Origin: Callaeas wilsoni
Taxonomy: Eukaryota; Chordata; Aves; Passeriformes; Callaeidae
Length of the DNA stretch: 64,000 bases
Assembly: GCA_013398955.1 (NCBI GenBank)
Contig: VWPU01006138.1
Coordinates: 39,758 to 103,757 of the forward strand
Direction of reading: 5' to 3'
Numbering within the stretch: the stretch's first letter is position 1; the number at the start of each line of letters is the position of its first letter. The notes beneath the pieces are model-generated. The model saw only the letters and a list, made by a program, of their open reading frames with translations, had not been told where the DNA came from and ran no database searches. The position numbers and the translations under genes are program-made. Positions 35,639 through 47,101 of the stretch are shown here, piece by piece.

Positions 35639-37729
35639 TTGTAGTTTGCATCAGTTTTTTTTTTACTGGGTACTGAGGAAGACTGAGAAACAGAAGGCTT
35701 ACATGTCTTCTACCTGGGATTGAAAAGAAGCTTAATTCCTGAACTTCCTTTCAGCTGCTCCTTCTCCCAGTGTCCCATTTCTTCTTTTCCCTACCTGTAA
35801 AAGCAGGCTTGGGTACTGTAACAAATATGGTTACTGGTGCTCTCTACCTGGTTCATTCTGTTAGGAGCCTGAAGAAGGTGAGAAGTGTGGAGGTGGTCTC
35901 CAAGGAGGGGATATATGAAGTGGTTGTAAGGTGAAGAAGCTACAAAATAAGTGCTCCTGCAGGTTTGACAAGAGTGATAGTTATAGTTTTATATATATAT
36001 ATATATATATATAGCCTCCTGTTATATTTGTCTTCCATAGGGTTCTTCCTAACATTTTAAGTACTCAAACTATTCAAACATTTCTGCTTTCTTTTTCTAA
36101 CTGTGTACTGTAGTTCTCTCACAAGGCAAGTTCTTCAGAATGTGGTCTTCAGCTGCTGAATTGGTGTTGGTTTGTTTTTCCTTGCTTGGGTTCTAATCTT
36201 GTTTGAAGTGATTGTGGGGCTCAGTATTGCTTGACAATAATTTGGGTGTGGTACACAGTCCACATCAAACTTCCCTGTGGCAAACACTTGGGTGTTTGTT
36301 CCTTTTGGTATCGCTGGCATTAAGGCCAAAGAGCAAAGCTGAAAGACAATACTGCTCACAGCCCAAGGGAGATGTGGCTCTGTTGGGAGGTTCAAAGGGA
36401 GCAATTTGGGCAAGGGAAGCAGCATCTTGTTGTCCTCTGTCGGGAATAAACAGAGGAAGAGTTGCCACTGTCTTCTTTTCCTCACAAAAACACTCAGCAG
36501 CTGAAGTTTTGATGGAGGGGAGAGAAGATCGATTATTTCTTTCTCAGCCTTTACTGTCAAGTGAAATGTTCTCTCAAGTTAGCATTGCTTTCCTTTCTGC
36601 ACCTGGAGGACATGTTGCCATCAGCTTTTATATCAGTAAGGCTGCTCTAATTCTTTCCTTCTGATTTTATGGAAACAGTTATGTGTGATGCCTGTGCTGT
36701 AACTTGTGCCGTTCCAAAGGCAGCAGTATGTGTGAGATTTCCACAGCCACGTGAGCAGAACTGTCTCCAGATCCATCTCTTCGTGTAACTCTGTGTGCCA
36801 ATCCCAGAGGGAGCGCAAGCTTCTGAAGCTGTGGATCCTCACATGTGAGAAGAGTGGTCATGAGAATGACAGGTGCAATTCGAATATGTGGATAAGCAGA
36901 ACTTCTAAGACTGATAGTGGTAGGGGATAATTTGGGAAGTGAAAAGATCCTTCCTCTCAGAACAGCACTTCTAGACTCTGTGCATGCATAGGTTTTCATA
37001 GCAGGAACGAAGTCTGTAGGCAAAAAAAGTTGCTTTCTATTTTTACAAATACATTTGTATGACAAATTGATAGGTGTGCAGTTCATAATGAGTCAAATTA
37101 AAATAGAATCAGATTGTCTTTTATCAGATTGCAGAAATGAGCTTTTCTGATTTAATCCTGTGCATACACACTGGGGACAGTTGCCTGTATACAAACAAGA
37201 TAGCTAAAATGCCAAAGCTTCTGTGTGAGAAAAAGGCTCACACTCCGTTTTGAAGGTTCTTCTGGTTTTAGTGGCACTGCAGCCATCAGGCAGTTCTTGT
37301 GTACATCCCCAGAGCCTTTCTTTTCCCCTTGGGTTTGTTATCTACATGCACCGAGGTAAATACAAACAACCAACCTCATCTGCTGGAGTAGTAATAAGTC
37401 AGCAAACTGTCATCTTTTACCATGCACACCTCTCAGTGGAACCCTATTATTTTCATTTATGAATAGGCAGAAAAGGACGGGTTTAGAAAAAATGTGTCAG
37501 CTGTGACAAAGTGGGAGTATCAAACACAGGTGCTGAAACTGAACTTCATTAGTATTTTTATTAGGCTAAAGAGGCTGCATGTAAAAGTTTATATAGTTTC
37601 AGGGCAAAATGAGGTTTATATGGTTTCCTTTTACACAGAAAAAAAGAGTAAGCTTTTAGTCTCGTTAAGTTAACAATAAAGAAAGAGAAGCTAAATCTCC
37701 AGGGAGGCATGTCTGTCTGCTGTCTGCAG
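35639..37729. other. No gene recognised; noncoding DNA
   Basis: Apart from the TA run at about 36.0 kb, only short chance frames occur here. Confidence 0.5.
35990..36013. repeat. (TA)12 microsatellite
   Basis: An uninterrupted run of twelve TA units. Likely length-polymorphic. Confidence 0.97.
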
Positions 37730-37913
37730 ATATGTGCACTGAGCTGAACAAGCTTCAGAGGCACAGTTCAAAGAAACGAGGGCTACCACAGCTCTGCAGC
37801 TTGTGTGGGGTGATGCACTCCGGTGTTTCACAACTGCATTTGATGGGGAGGAAAATTCACGTGGGCAAACCTAACTTTGAAAGGAAAAAAATGGGCAATC
37901 CTTCCAAAGTGAA
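37730..37913 (+). pseudogene. Zinc-finger-like open segment between splice-like sites (decayed or diverged C2H2 exon)
   Basis: The segment follows CTGTCTGCTGTCTGCAG and ends at GTAAGTT (37914), a good donor, with an open frame throughout from the ATG at 37732. Residues 22-43 read CSLCGVMHSGVSQLHLMGRKIH, followed by VGKP and FERKKMG. This lines up with a Krueppel-type finger: C-x2-CG, then S-x2-SQL, then IH-TGEKP, then FECKKCG. Departures are a Met where the first zinc His belongs, with a His two residues earlier, one inserted residue before the last His, a missing Glu in the linker, and Arg and Met in place of the next finger's two Cys. Nucleotide similarity to zinc-finger DNA extends past the last residue. 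A matrin-type finger (CSLCxV...SQL..H..G.KH) is a second reading. It may be a relic, or a real but unusual exon. Chance is not excluded, and no neighbouring finger exon is visible. Confidence 0.4.
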
Positions 37914-38009
37914 GTAAGTTACATGCTCAAAGCAGTGGGTACTAGTCAAGCCAAGCGTGGAAATGGCTCGAGAGATTCAGAGCCAGTGTGAAATGCACGT
38001 TTCTCCCGT

Positions 38010-38275
38010 GGACCAGACCTGAGGGGGCTGTGTCGGTACCACGGGCAGCACATGGCCCGTCAGCCCCGGCTGTGCCTGCAGTGCAGCACAGGCGTCACAG
38101 CAGCTGGCACAGAGCAGAGCTGGCGGTGCCAGAGCTGGGCACAGCCCCTCATCTGCCTGCTCAGGGCTGTAGCTGCTCTGTGGGTGCTCCCAAACCGCAG
38201 CTGCAGCCTGAGCACTGCAAACCCCGCCGCCAGCTGAGCGGCGTTTCCATCCCTGCTCCGTGGGTCGTTTGTGTT
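38010..38275. other. CpG-enriched patch
   Basis: About a dozen CpG fall in about 250 bases just right of the zinc-finger-like segment, including CCCGCCGCC and GCGGCG. No exon, TATA box or repeat family was recognised. It may be a weak CpG island or a patch raised in GC by gene conversion. Confidence 0.35.
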
Positions 38276-41200
38276 TAATTTTTACTGTCTTTAAGGACTC
38301 ATTTCGTTGCCAAGGCAGTCTGTCTGAGGAACCTTCTTTGAGAGGCACGTAAGGAAACCCCTAACAGAAAAGCCTGTGTTTAACCAGTATAACCACTGCA
38401 CCCATCTTGAAATGGATCACATTTTGATTTCTGAGCCATTTCTGTGTCCAGAAAATGGATGAGGTTTTATTTGGTGTTGTGGATTTTAAATTCCTTGGAC
38501 TCTTATAATCCAGAAACCATTGGAGTTTACGTTTTTTTTCAGTAAAAGGAAGGAAGGAAGGAAGTGATAACTGTGTTTGCCTTCCATTTCCTTATGGAGT
38601 GGAAAGCAGCTGCAGATCTGAGTACAGTGCTCTAACTTTGCTGCTGCTGCTAATTGTGTTATGTCTGGATGTGCAAGTCTTGCAAATTTTGTATCTGCAG
38701 AGCTTCTGGCAATACTTTAATGGTATTTTATGATTTTCTTTTTGCCTCGTTGGCCTTATGAAATGTATGTTAACAGTATAAGAGGATTTTAAAAGGGTAC
38801 ACACTGCTTATTAAATATCTCCAAAGACTAGCAGAAAAACAGTTCACCTTGGCAATGAAGGTTACTGCTACCAAGATAAATTTATTTGCTTTTAAAGCCA
38901 ACAAAGTGATTTCTTGGTGTCTGATTTATGGTGATGACTTGTGCTTTGAGTTGCTCTTTGTCTGTATACCTGTGTGGGGTTTTTTATAAGAATCTTGACA
39001 TTTTTCTGAAATGAAGGAAGAGTTATGTTGAGAAGGGAATTTGTGCGCTTTACTTCTTTGGTGGAAAAAAGAAGATGGGCAAATCTTTTTCCTGTCAAAT
39101 ACCAAGATTTTCCAAGAGCCCTCAAAAACTCTGCTCTCCTGAAAATAGAGCAACAGTGAAGAATTTCACGCTTAGAAATTAGCACAGTAAAAGGAGGTTT
39201 CCAACCATGACACATGCTAATAATATCTTGTATGGTTTTGAGCAATTCCTCATGAGGTCCTGAACCATGTTATAAAACCATCCACTAGGAATAATAGCAC
39301 TAGAGATCTAAAGAGTTTATGAGCCATCTAAAAATCCGCGTCCACTTCCGTACCCAGTTTAAGTGAGGCTCAGGGAGTGCTGGAAGGTGTTAGCTCAGTG
39401 ATAGGTCCTGGGAAGATTTCCTAGCATGTTTGGAAAAGAAACTATTGGAGACCAAAAAGCACTGAAGGTCCCAGATTGGCCTGAAGTGAAGGCTGCAGTT
39501 TCTTTTTGACGTGGATCAGGCTTCTGTGAGACTTCCCTCCCAAGTTTCCATTCCTGACCACACATTTGGTCTGCTCTGAACTCACCACTGCCATACTGCA
39601 GTGTTTCCACGGACTTCACCCAGCTGCTCCTGACCGCTGTCACCTGAGGGGAGAGGGTCAGTGGCACCAAAGTAGCTCAGGGGGGTCATCAGGTTTGCTC
39701 CAGGGTTCTGAGAACAGGACACGACCAGAGCCGCTTCAGACTGTGAAGATGCTTGTCTGCTGCTTTCTGTACCTGCCCTGTCAGCAGGCAGGCAGAGACA
39801 CTGCACTCCTTTCTCATCTGCAGGCTTGGTCCTCAGTCTAGGTTTTGCTTCTCTCTTTTGCACAATCTCTGAAACATCCAGAGGTTATGTTTCAGCTGCC
39901 ACAACCTAGATCTCCTTAACTGGTAAATTGCTTTGTCCCTGTTTTGCTCCTCATATCCCGCAATTTCCTGTTCTTTTCTGACCTGTATTGCTGTCAGCTT
40001 CTTTGTCTGATCTGTGCTGCTGTCACCTTCTCTACTTCTATTCTGAAAAATCTGATAGAAGTTAAAGAAAGTGGTTTTTCACTCTTACGTTTTTATGTAT
40101 CAGTTCCAGCTAGCGTGCAATAGAGCACTCATGTATCAAAAATAGAGAGGCAGGAATATGAGCAATAAATAGCAGTGCTCATTAATGCTACGTGTTCTTC
40201 TACCGTGAGAATTCTCTGTCTCCTAATTATTTTTTCTTCTTCAAAGTCAATTAATTTAATGTGGTAAGAGGAATTTATGATGGTGCTGCCAAACCATATG
40301 TGTCTCCATCTCCATGGATTCCCAGCATGACTTTTAGTTATGCACTGAGCAGTGACAGATGTGTGACACTGAAAACATTGCTCAAACCTCTTCCACTTTT
40401 CTCTGTCTTTGGGCCAGGATCAGTTTAACAAAAACATGGGCTAGCAATAACAGCACATTAACTTTTCCTTTCTTGGTCCTGCAAAGATTCCTGTGTGTTC
40501 TGGCATTCAGCTGCAGGCAGGTCCATTGAACTTGCCTGGACTGAGCACAGAGATAAGGAGGAACACGGGAGTAAATCGTGCAGGACTGGGACCTTGCACC
40601 TGAGCAGAACACAGGGATACAGGATAGCACAGGCTGAGCTGGGCAGCGTTCTGGAGTACAGGGTGCTTTACAGGAAATTATGACACGTCCATGATGCTCC
40701 TTATAGCTCCAAATTTTCTGGAGGCATTTCTGTAGTGACAAATATTTTTCCTAATCTTCTTCCAGCCTGGGTTCTAATGATTGGGATCTGAGATTGAGCA
40801 TGAGGTTTTGAACAGAGGTAGCTCTTACTCTGCAGATTGCTAGACCTGTGATACTGATAGATGTTATTGTTTCGGCTGTGCTGCACTGTCAGCACTTCCC
40901 ATACCACAGATTTTTGTGTTGTGACCAAGATGTGCAGTGCCAGCTGAAACTGTTGGCAGCTGAAAGGGACACATTTGTGATTTTTGGCACTTGTTCATGA
41001 TGATTTGGTGCTGGGTTTGAGCGTTCCAGCTGACCTTCTCAGTACAATATTCAGCTGGGACATGATTTGCAATTTTAAACTTTACATTCAATAATTTTTA
41101 TTTTTTTAATGAAATAGTGCCTGCTCAGAAAGCTCAGAGCTGGTGTCTGAAGCTATCTGGGATGCCTAGAAGAGAGCACTGAATGTGATGACTTGCAGGA

Positions 41201-43559
41201 TTTGTGACAAGGACTGTGCTTGAGTAATCTTGTCAGCCAGGGAGTTCATTATTTATTTTTGCACATCTTCTTGGGTTATGTCTTAGCATATCTATTGTAT
41301 TCATACAGAAACTTCTCCCAGAAAGAGTTTGGAAGAGCAAACCTTAGTTCTGGCATAACCATTCAAGCTTCAATTGTGTTTTCTATTTATACACCTGCTG
41401 CAGATGTTTTATCTGAAAATGCCCACAGCATTTTCTTAGCAGCATTCACAATGCTGTCCTTGCAGACCTTTGCTCATGTTCTTTATCTTTACTGCTAGTG
41501 CTGCATCTGGGCATAAGCTACACTTTATGGTTGAATGGACGATGGCTATCTGGGCGTTTATCATTTCACACGAATCTTCTCTCTGTGTAGTCAGTGAAGT
41601 GAATGTAGCTTTTACAGGCACCGCTTTGTGTTAGCACCTCCGCCCCTTTATAGCATTTCAAATAACAGCTGTCCCAGTTCTGCTCTGGTTTGGGCCAGTG
41701 GAGGCTCCTGATACATTAACTGAAAGCTGGTCTGAGACCAGAAAGAGGTATAAGAATTAGGTTTGTTTTGAGCTCTGTCCATCTAACCCTTCCCTCTGCT
41801 GTGGCAGAATCTGGGCTTTAGCATAGGTTTATCTTTTTAAAAAATGCAGTCCCTAATATATAAACAACAGATATAGAGTGTGTTTCATCATATAATCATT
41901 TTAGAGGATCCTAGCACTGAAGAGGAGAGTAGATTATTTCAAGGATTAGTCGAAGGATGAATTTTAAGCTAATGGAAAACTAGGATGAATACTGGGGAGA
42001 AAAAACAATCTTGCTACTGCAGTCCAGTGGGACAGAGAGGAAATGGAAGGACTATTGATTGGCTTATTTTAAAAGGGCTAAGAAATATATTGCATCAATA
42101 ACTGTCTTTCCTTGGTTAAATCATGCAGACATTATTTGCCTACCCAGACTGAAGAAATATGTAAATATAGCATTTATTCCATCTGTGTTAGGACCTGGCA
42201 CAAGTGGCCACCCACTTTTGGAAGAGTCCTGACATCTGAATGCATGCTTAGAACAAAACATCTGTTAGAAGTTACACTGAGTCGGGGTCTAAACCTTTGG
42301 GTGGTGCATGAGCAGCTGTAAATGTTGCCTTGCAGGGCATCCTTTCTCAGGGGTGCTCTGCAGTGCCAAGCACCAGCTCTGCTCGCTGGGCTTTGCAGAA
42401 TTTCTGTGCTGCTCTCCTGGCAGGGTAGCGACTGGGGCAGTTCATGTCCAGCCGTGTGTTCAGCTCACACAAACGAGACCTGCTGTGCTCAGGTGCCATC
42501 ATCTCCTGCGGACAGGCACTGAAATGGTTGCACTTGGGCAGGCCAAAAACAACCAGATGCAGAAGTACTTGGCTTGCATGTTGCTGGGCTTTATTGCCTG
42601 TAATACAGCATTCATTTAAATTACAGTCTTTAATTCCTTATGCGATTCTGAAAAGCTGTAGAAGCTGTGTTAAAACTGTCCAATTTTCTTTGCGATTTCA
42701 TCTTCAGAGGAAACTTGTTATAGTTTCATTCTGAAAGATCATCAGTGGGTCTCTGCTGCATTGCACTAAAGTTGTTTTCACATTGTAATCTTACATAATA
42801 ATGGGATTGTAATGACTTTGCTAGTAGACATGTGGGATGCAAATTGTCTGTTTCTCAAATTTATAATATTTTTTGTAGAAGGAGCAGCATAATGAAATGA
42901 TTGAAAGGGTTTTGAAAAGTTCCTTCCCTGTTTTTCTCTGTCTGTGTGCTTGTGCTTACGACATGAGATCACTGAGACGGTATTAGGAAATGAGATTTAG
43001 TGTCACTTTACAAAAGCTGTGTATTTGATAGGCAGTGTAATTTGTGGAACAGTGGTCTCATCCTAAATGGAAATCCAAATGGAATTATGGGCACTCTTGA
43101 ACTTTCAAAATTGTACAGCTAATGATGATGGAGATTCATTTTATCATCTGTGCTTTGTGGCTGAAGCTGCAGGGTTGGAAGCAAGCATTAAAATTTGATG
43201 CAAGAGATCTTCCCATGGGAAAGGTCTCTATCTGATAGTGACCAGTCATCCAGATTTGGCCCTAGATGGTTTTTTAGGGCAAGTACGAGGCTGGTGGGTT
43301 GGAGGTAAGTAGAGACAGAGTTGTTAGAAAAATAACAATGATTAGAGACCACTAGGAATGACTTGTGCAAGTGTGGTAGCAAACAGATTTTAGAATATCT
43401 ATGCAGGACGTGCCTGTAGCTAAACTGTAGCTAAAGATGATGTTTTTCTGGCATATATAGGGGCCAGCTGCTCCTATGTACTGTGAGGTAGGCAATCCTC
43501 TAGTCCGGTTTATGCTTCCTCTAATTCAGCATTTCTGTAAGAAACCCTCATTCATATCA
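38276..43559. other. No gene recognised; noncoding DNA
   Basis: Includes a small (AAGG) run at 38545-38564. Frames at 39.5-39.9 and 42.3-42.7 kb overlap each other in several phases and carry no motif. Confidence 0.5.
38545..38564. repeat. (AAGG)n short run, about 5 units
   Basis: A short AAGG tetranucleotide run, directly after a T8 run and a short spacer. GGAA runs can bind ETS proteins, but there is no further reason to think this one does. Confidence 0.9.
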
Positions 43560-43623
43560 CACTTAATGTGATTAAAGAATCACGTGACTTCAATGTGTTA
43601 AAATCACATTAAGTGATTCTTTA
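43560..43623. repeat. Interlocked inverted repeats around a TCACGTGA box
   Basis: Arm A, CACTTAATGTGATT (43560-43573), is the exact reverse complement of A', AATCACATTAAGTG (43602-43615). Arm B, TAAAGAATCAC (43573-43583), is the exact reverse complement of B', GTGATTCTTTA (43613-43623). The order is A B ... A' B', not the A B ... B' A' of a simple hairpin, so the two pairs interlock and cannot both form in one ordinary stem. Each side also has its own small palindrome (GTGATT-AAAG-AATCAC and AATCAC-ATTAA-GTGATT). The middle holds TCACGTGA at 43580-43587, a full MITF/TFE-type E-box. CACTTAA and TTAAGTG are NKX2-like cores. No transposon family was recognised. Confidence 0.85.
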
Positions 43624-46600
43624 CCATGAATTTCAACAGAAATTCCCTGTAGCCATTTCTATCTGAAGGTTGTGCATTCGTTCTCGTTGGAAGTCCAGTG
43701 CTGACTGTGAAGTTTGGAGGTTTTTCCCTCTCTTCTGTTTCTACTTATCAGCTTTGACTCCCAGTGGCTGAGAACAGCAGCTGCCAATGCTCTCTGTCTT
43801 TGTAAGGCTATTCAGGTGGAAAAGAAATTGTGCTTTCTTTAGTTCCAGTGTCATTTGACTTTCCCACAGTTACAAGGATTTCCAGGAGATTTGTTTCTTC
43901 TGCTTCTCCATATGCCAAGGACTACAAAGGTGATATTTTTATCTTGGCTCAAATCTTTCTATTTATTGTGTGCTTAAAACTTGTAAGAGAGTTGCTAGAA
44001 CTTCCTTCTGTCTCCAGTGATATTGGCCCAATGCCTGAGGTGTGCTGAAACCTGGCTAGTAAATACCCTAAACTTTGCTTGTTCAATGCACATCCCTGGG
44101 CTGGCAGCTGTTCAGGTTCTGGAGCCACCCTGGACACAGCTGCAAAGCTGTGGCTGCAGGTAGAGAGAAAAAGCAGCAACAGAGTAAGAGTGAGCCTGGG
44201 CTTTTCAGTGTCTTTGTTTCTAGAGCTACCAGAAAAGCTTGATCATTAAAAGAACAAATTGTATTAAAAGGAGAGCTGGCTGGGAATGTTTTGATGAAAA
44301 CTTTCTCATTGCGAAGTATTACAGCTGCACCTGACTAGAAACACGTCCGTTTGGTCAGAATCTGTCCAGAAATTTCTCAGGCACAGACAGAAATGATTGT
44401 AAAAGCAAACAATAATTAGAATTTAGTTTTCAATCATGAAAAGTTTGGGCTCAAGATCTTTGTGTTTTAAGAGCAGATATTTAATCTTTCTCTCCCAGAT
44501 TCCCAGTCTGAGCAACTACTTCTGCAATAGGAATGATGATTTGAGTCAGTGTAATATATAAACTGCTTGCCATGCTGCGACTGGTGGAGTTGATAATGCA
44601 TTTATGCATTTCAGAACTGACTAAAAGGGAGGGATCTATCAGAAGAAATTTGTACAACATTGCAGAATCCATCAGAATCAAAGGATTCAGAATGGAAGGC
44701 CCAAGTTTCCCAGGTCCCACATTGCTTTTTCTTCAGAATTAGAATCAGTAGAATCCATTGGGACAACATATCTTTACCTCTATGTGGTAATTACATGTAC
44801 AATATATATAACATTCATTAGAATAAATGCCTAGTATATAAGTTTCTGACTGGAAGAGTTAAGAAAGAGTGACAATTAGGAAAATATATGTACCTGGGGA
44901 TTGGAACAAGATTTTTTTCTTAAGAGAGTTAGAAAACTTTTTTTCTTTCTTTTGGTTATGATGAGATCCTCTTCCACTTACGGCAAAAAAAATTCTCCTC
45001 AATACTTTAGATAGATAGGGGCTTGAATAATACTTGTAGCAAATATTTCTGAGATGCATTTTATTTAAAAAAACCAAACAAGCAAGCAAGCAAACAAATA
45101 AGAAAACCACCTAAAAATCCAGCCCACATCCTCCTGTGCACCGTGCCTCCCTGGCTGCATGCTGTGCTTGTTTTAAGCCTGACTTATGAAAGAACAAATA
45201 CAGCACGCTCAGCAAGAACTCAGGAGAGGAGGTTTTACCTGTGACCTCTACTTCCACTGGTAGATGCAACGTTGTAATTGCAATTGCTGCTAAATTGCAG
45301 TGACTCTGGCAATGCTGGGGTCTGTAGTAGGTTTGTGCTTGTGGCTTGGCCTTTCCACAAAGGGCTGAACCTGAAAAGCATTATCATCACAATCCATCCT
45401 GAATTAACCTCACAATAAACTTGAGAGAAACTGTTTTGTCAGCTGGAATTTATGCCTGCAGCACTCGATACTGAGACATTTAACTGCTTGCAAATGTCAG
45501 CAGTTCCAGCTTATCTGTTACAGTGCTTCACTGAATTCAAACTACTGTCATGAAGTACTAAAATACGAATTTCTTTGCGATGTGAAGTAGACCATCTGTG
45601 CATTGTTCAACTTCTCACTCTTTAGCATGCTTAAATAGTGTCGCAGATGAGTCATAAAAGTGTGTTGGTTCATGCACTCAGATTCTATAAAGTGTATTAG
45701 TATTCATGGTTTTCTTAACACTCCCGCAGCCTAAAAATGGAGCTGCGTGAATTTCAGTCCAGCTGTCAGTCAAGCAAATACTCCCATGCTGATGTAATGA
45801 TAAAATCAAGTAAGATATCAAAACGTGGAATGCTATTTTAAAAGGTTTGCTGAGTTGACTTCTTGCACAGTGCTAGAGAAGCTGAGCGAGTGTCTGTGCA
45901 TTAGATCCCTTGGAGGCTGCAGGTGCAGCTGTGTTTACACTGCAGCCTGTTCCATGGGCCTTCAGGAGAGCGTGGACATGCCTGAGCCAGACACGGAAAG
46001 AGAGGGGCTCCCCTCGGGGCAACCTCATGGAAATGTTGGATGGTAGGAGAAAAAGTGGGCAGCCAGCAGAAACAGCCCTGAATGGGGCAGCTTTTGGGAG
46101 CAGCTTCTCAGGAATCAAAGAGGCAGCAGAAACCTCTGAGAAGGAAAGTTTCAGTGTGGGTACAGCCAAAGCTTCCCGGTCCAGTTCAGTTCTCTCCCAG
46201 ATTTGGGGACGGTATGCCTGGATGCCAAGAGTCCAATCCCATAGGCTCATCCCGAGGCTGGATCTCTCCTGTGGGTCGTGGTAGGACTGGGGTCTGGCAG
46301 CTCGGGGCTCCTCAGGTGCTTGGCAGCTTGTCCCAGGTTCTGCAGTGCCGTGGGAAGTGAGCTGGGACGCCTGCCCTGCAGCAGGGCCCGCGGGATCTAC
46401 GTGTCCACCAAAGCAGCAAGGCAGGCTGCTGTGCCCAGCTCAGGAGCTCCGTGTGCTCCTCCGTCTGTGGAAGGCAACAGCGTGCTGAGCAGTGGCAGTC
46501 CTGTGGGAGCAGGCAGGTGCATGTAAAGAGCTGTGAATGAGCACAAAGATGAGGAGCATTGTCACTGCTGTTCCCTGAAGAAATGATGTGGAATGAAAGT

Positions 46601-46949
46601 GCAGCATGAGTCTTGCTGGATTTGACATGATGCTCATTCACCACATTGCAGATGCAGCTCAGTTTGAGCCTTATGTGGTGGGGTGTTTTCTTTTTGCATT
46701 CAAATCCTACATTTATAGCAAGTATTTGATGCAATGAGATTAATTTCTCTCTTTCGATTACTTTAGTATTTTGCTCTTGCTCATTCTGTTTAATCTCCCC
46801 ACACCTTTTGTTGTGCAAAATATAAATACATTATTATTTCCTACAGCATAGGGTCATAAACGAAATTTTTGCATGTGGAGCAACGTGGTAGATTTTTGTA
46901 TCCAAGACAATAAAGCTTTTCACGTTCATGGTTTAAATAAAAAAAGCTG
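43624..46949. other. No gene recognised; noncoding DNA
   Basis: Frames at 45.87-46.82 kb on both strands overlap one another and lack domains. A short AAGC-type run lies near 45078. Nothing else was recognised. Confidence 0.5.
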
Positions 46950-47101
46950 TATATGCCCCATCCCTGATGTGTTCCCAGCCAGCTGGGATGGGGCTTGGAG
47001 CAACCTGGTCTAGTGGAAGGTGTCCTTGCCCATGGCAGGATGCTGGATCTAGATGACCTATAAGGTCTCTTACAGTCCAAACTATCCCCTGACTCTGAAT
47101 A
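46950..47101 (+). mobile_element. CR1 LINE 3' UTR fragment
   Basis: The segment contains CCCCATCCCTGATGTGTTC, GGATGGGGCTTGGAGCAACC, TGGTCTAGTGGAAGGTGTCC, TTGCCCATGGCAGGATG and GGATCTAGATGACCTATAAGG in family order, which is the last part of the CR1 3' UTR in sense orientation. The terminal octamers are decayed (CCTGACTCTGAAT). It is less than half the length of the copy at 5.3 kb and belongs to a different CR1 subtype, judging by the GTCTAGTGGAAGGTGTCC module that the other copy lacks. Confidence 0.93.

Noticed and set aside
46312..46818. 168-codon minus-strand frame
   Set aside because: No domain or compositional signal, and it overlaps other frames on the opposite strand.
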